From Oscillospiraceae bacterium (GTDB taxonomy: Bacteria > Bacillota_A > Clostridia > Oscillospirales > Oscillospiraceae), in contig CADADE010000014.1 of NCBI GenBank assembly GCA_902786615.1, positions 1 through 44,738 of the forward strand: 44,738 bases of DNA, in the 5' to 3' direction. Below are positions 42,678 through 44,738 of this stretch, one piece after another. The notes beneath the pieces were generated by a model. That model did not search any database. It was given only the letters and a program-made list of their open reading frames with translations, and had not been told where the DNA came from. The position numbers were made by a program, and so were the translations under genes. Positions within the stretch are counted from its first letter, which is position 1; the number at the start of each line of letters is the position of its first letter.

Positions 42678-43957
42678 ATGTCAAGACCTCTTGTCGCCAT
42701 CGTGGGACGCCCGAACGTGGGCAAGTCCATGCTCTTCAACCGTCTGGTGGGCCAGCGGCTGAGCATTGTGGAGGACACCCCCGGCGTCACCCGTGACAGA
42801 TTATACGCCCCCTGCGAGTGGGCGGGCCGCACCTTCGATATGGTGGACACCGGCGGCATCGAGCCGTCCACCGACAGCGAGATCCTGCTCTTCATGCGCG
42901 AGCAGGCGCAGATCGCCATCGACCCGCCGCGGACAAGGACGTGGCCAATATGCTCAAGCGCTCCCACAAGCCCGTGGTGCTTGCGGTCAACAAGGCCGAC
43001 TCCACCGGCGCGGAGGACCCGGCCCTCTATGAGTTTTACGAGCTGGGCCTGGGAGATCCCATCGCCGTCTCCGCCGTGCACGGCCATGGCACCGGGGACC
43101 TGCTGGACGAGTGCCTCAAGAGCTTTCCCGAGGCGGAGGAGAACGAGGCGGAGGACGACTTCATCAAGGTCGCCGTCATCGGCAAGCCCAATGTGGGCAA
43201 GTCCTCGCTCATTAATCACATCCTCGGCGAGAAGCGCCTCATCGTGAGCGATATGGCGGGCACCACCCGCGACGCGGTGGACACGCTCTTTGAAAACGAC
43301 AAGGGACGCTATATGTTCATCGACACCGCCGGCATCCGCCGCAAATCCAAGGTGGAGGAGCGCGTGGAAAAGTTCTCCGTCATGCGCGCCCAGCTTGCCA
43401 TCGAGCGGGCGGACGTCTGCCTCATCCTCCTCGATGCGCGCGACGGCGTCACCGACCAGGACACCAAGATCGCGGGCATCGCGCACGAGGCGGGCAAGGC
43501 CTGCATCGTGATCGTGAACAAGTGGGACCTGGTGGAGAAGGAGACCGGCACCATGGAGAAGATGCGCAAGGACATCATGCGCGATCTGAGCTTCATGAGC
43601 TATGCCCCCATCCTCTTCATCTCCGCCCTGACCGGGCAGCGCACCGACCGCATCTTTGAGCTCATCAATTTTGTCAACGATCAGAGCAATATGCGCATCT
43701 CCACCGGCATGCTCAACAACGTCCTGGCCGACGCGCAGGCGCGCGTCCAGCCGCCCACGGATAAGGGCCGCCGCCTGAAGATCTACTACATGACTCAGAC
43801 CGGCATCAAGCCGCCCTGCTTTGTCATCTTCTGCAACAGCCGGGAGCTGTTCCACTTCTCCTATCAGCGCTATCTGGAAAACCAGATCCGCGCCGTCTTC
43901 GGCCTGGAGGGTACGCCCATCCGCATCGTGATCCGCCAGAAAGGGGAAAAGGAATGA
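42678..43957 (+). pseudogene. der: der (EngA) double-GTPase gene with a 46-nt deletion and frameshift
   Basis: Der is an essential ribosome-assembly factor with two GTPase domains and a KH-like end. Domain 1 starts normally (GRPNVGKS at 10-17, [13 protein letters not shown]). After QIAID (codon 82, bases 42921-42923) the frame breaks; the expected ADVV..VVDG..GV segment is missing, and the protein resumes in the next frame at [13 protein letters not shown] and continues through NKAD, domain 2 ([23 protein letters not shown]) to the C-terminus. By comparison with known Der, 15 codons plus one base are lost. It may be a sequencing or assembly error, as the rest is fully conserved. AGGAGG precedes ATG 42678. 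Confidence 0.9.
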
Positions 43958-44595
43958 GCATCTATTGGCTGCTCCTGGGGATCACCGCGCTTTTTGCCTA
44001 TTTCTTCGGCAGCATGGACACTATGGTGCTGGCGTCAAACTTCGTCTTTCACCGCAATTTGAAGCGGCTCGGCGATCACAGCCGCTGGCTCTCAAACTTC
44101 CGGCGGCTCTTCGGCATTTCGGGCTTTTTCAAGCTCCTGGCGGTGGAGCTGGTGAAGGATCTGATCCCGATTCTGATCGGGTCGCTGCTGCTCGGCATAC
44201 GCGGCCACGCCGACGCGGGGCGCGCGTTTGCGGGCTTTGTGCTGGTGCTCGGCAGGCTCTGGCCCGCGATGTACCGCTTTCGCGGCAGTCATGCCTCCGT
44301 TGCCATGATCGTCGCCGCCTCCACGGCCGCAAGCTCCGCCGGCATCGCGGCGGCGGTCGTCACGGCGGGGGTGATCGCCCTCACACGTTATCTCTCCCTC
44401 GGGACGCTCGCGGGCATGGTGGTCTATGTGATGGTGGCGGTGCTCGCGGTGGACGATTCGCTGCTGCTGCGCCTCGCGCTTTTGACGGCGGGGCTGGTGC
44501 TCGTAAAGCATATCCCCGCCATCATCCGTCTCTTCCGCGGCACGGAGCCGCGCCTGAGCTGGAAAGAGGATATCACCTACAAGCTGGATGAATGA
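43954..44595 (+). CDS. PlsY-like membrane protein with degenerate acyltransferase motifs
   Basis: A 213-residue membrane protein with five or so helices that overlaps der by an ATGA. Position after der and the end motif KHIPAIIRLFRGTEPRLSWK (like the third PlsY motif) place it in the PlsY glycerol-3-phosphate acyltransferase family. However, the GSGN.GATN loop is replaced by GDHSRWLSNFRR, and the GH.FP..L.F.GGKG loop reads LGRLWPAMYRFRGSHAS. The phosphate-binding and catalytic residues expected there are mostly missing, so normal acyl-phosphate:G3P activity is doubtful. It may be a paralogue with a new role. Confidence 0.75.
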   Translation: MSIYWLLLGITALFAYFFGSMDTMVLASNFVFHRNLKRLGDHSRWLSNFRRLFGISGFFKLLAVELVKDLIPILIGSLLLGIRGHADAGRAFAGFVLVLGRLWPAMYRFRGSHASVAMIVAASTAASSAGIAAAVVTAGVIALTRYLSLGTLAGMVVYVMVAVLAVDDSLLLRLALLTAGLVLVKHIPAIIRLFRGTEPRLSWKEDITYKLDE

Positions 44596-44642
44596 GCGCC
44601 TGTGAGATAGACACGCAAAACCCCCGACGAAATCGTACCTTG

Positions 44643-44738
44643 TGAACTGCATCCCGTCAAGAGGACAGTGAAATAATTAAATAATCGTTCACAGCACAGC
44701 TGTGCTGTGGTACCCGCAGATTTCATATGGCTGCTGAG
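44643..44738 (-). mobile_element. Possible terminal segment of an insertion sequence (cut by window edge)
   Basis: TGAACTGCATCCCGTC at 44643 followed by AAGAGGACAGT resembles, from memory, the terminal inverted repeats of IS3-family elements (TG start, then a GGACA-like block). Read inward on the minus strand, a short open frame ends near 44690. A perfect 20-bp palindrome (44690-44709) is included. No transposase motif is visible in the part present, so the call is tentative. Confidence 0.35.

Noticed and set aside
42818..43957. Separate gene starting inside der domain 1
   Set aside because: Its first 45 codons are out-of-frame der sequence; the true homology begins at AADKDV. It is better described as one der gene with a frameshift.

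Overview
The window looks like a chromosomal segment of a GC-rich, low-oxygen Bacillota, most likely an Oscillospiraceae-type gut clostridium. This is inferred from gene content and order (gdpP-rplI-dnaB, DUF177-rpmF, der next to a PlsY-like gene, IreB, a T-box in front of pheST), strong AGGAGG ribosome binding sites with occasional GTG/TTG starts, and sigma-A type promoters of the TTGACA-17-TATAAT kind. There is no rRNA operon, CRISPR array or intact prophage. I count about 43 genes including one tRNA.

Left part (1-10.8 kb): the tail of an unidentified gene, tRNA-Ser(UGA), a DUF975 membrane protein, rodA, tsaE-tsaB (t6A tRNA modification), upp, then the aspartate-family operon hom-lysC-asd on the minus strand, and a large diguanylate cyclase with four tandem PAS-like repeats.

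Middle (10.8-26.8 kb): a six-gene minus-strand operon gdpP-rplI-dnaB-tilS-hpt-ftsH joins c-di-AMP turnover, translation, replication, tRNA-Ile decoding, purine salvage and membrane proteolysis behind one clear promoter. It is followed by a compact sugar-nucleotidyltransferase with a phosphomannomutase-like tail, an Rrf2 Fe-S type regulator, a MATE exporter, a DUF362 protein and a tripartite tricarboxylate transporter (tctC-tctB-tctA).

Right part (26.8-44.7 kb): a ZIP metal transporter; an ECF sigma operon (secreted protein, sigma factor, anti-sigma-like protein) preceded by an ECF-type promoter; a water-channel aquaporin; a three-component glycosylation cassette (GT-C transferase, GtrB, GtrA); a small basic protein; ireB; T-box controlled pheST with a large insertion in PheT; a lipoprotein; an RluA-family pseudouridine synthase; DUF177-rpmF; a PDZ/radical-SAM DUF512 protein; der with a 46-nt deletion and frameshift; and a PlsY-like protein lacking canonical motifs. 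The last ~100 bp look like the end of an insertion sequence.

The most interesting unexplained structure is a pair of 140-141 nt intergenic elements (16799-16939 minus, 41036-41175 plus). Each has a 29-nt hairpin with a CAATG loop, a conserved branched core of about 80 nt, and a 31-nt hairpin with an AAA loop. Stem sequences differ almost completely between the copies while pairing and loops are kept, which points to a selected RNA or DNA fold. Both copies lie in the same orientation as the genes around them. A second, unrelated repeat with CCGTAGGGG-type terminal inverted repeats occurs at 8376-8462 and 42570-42646.
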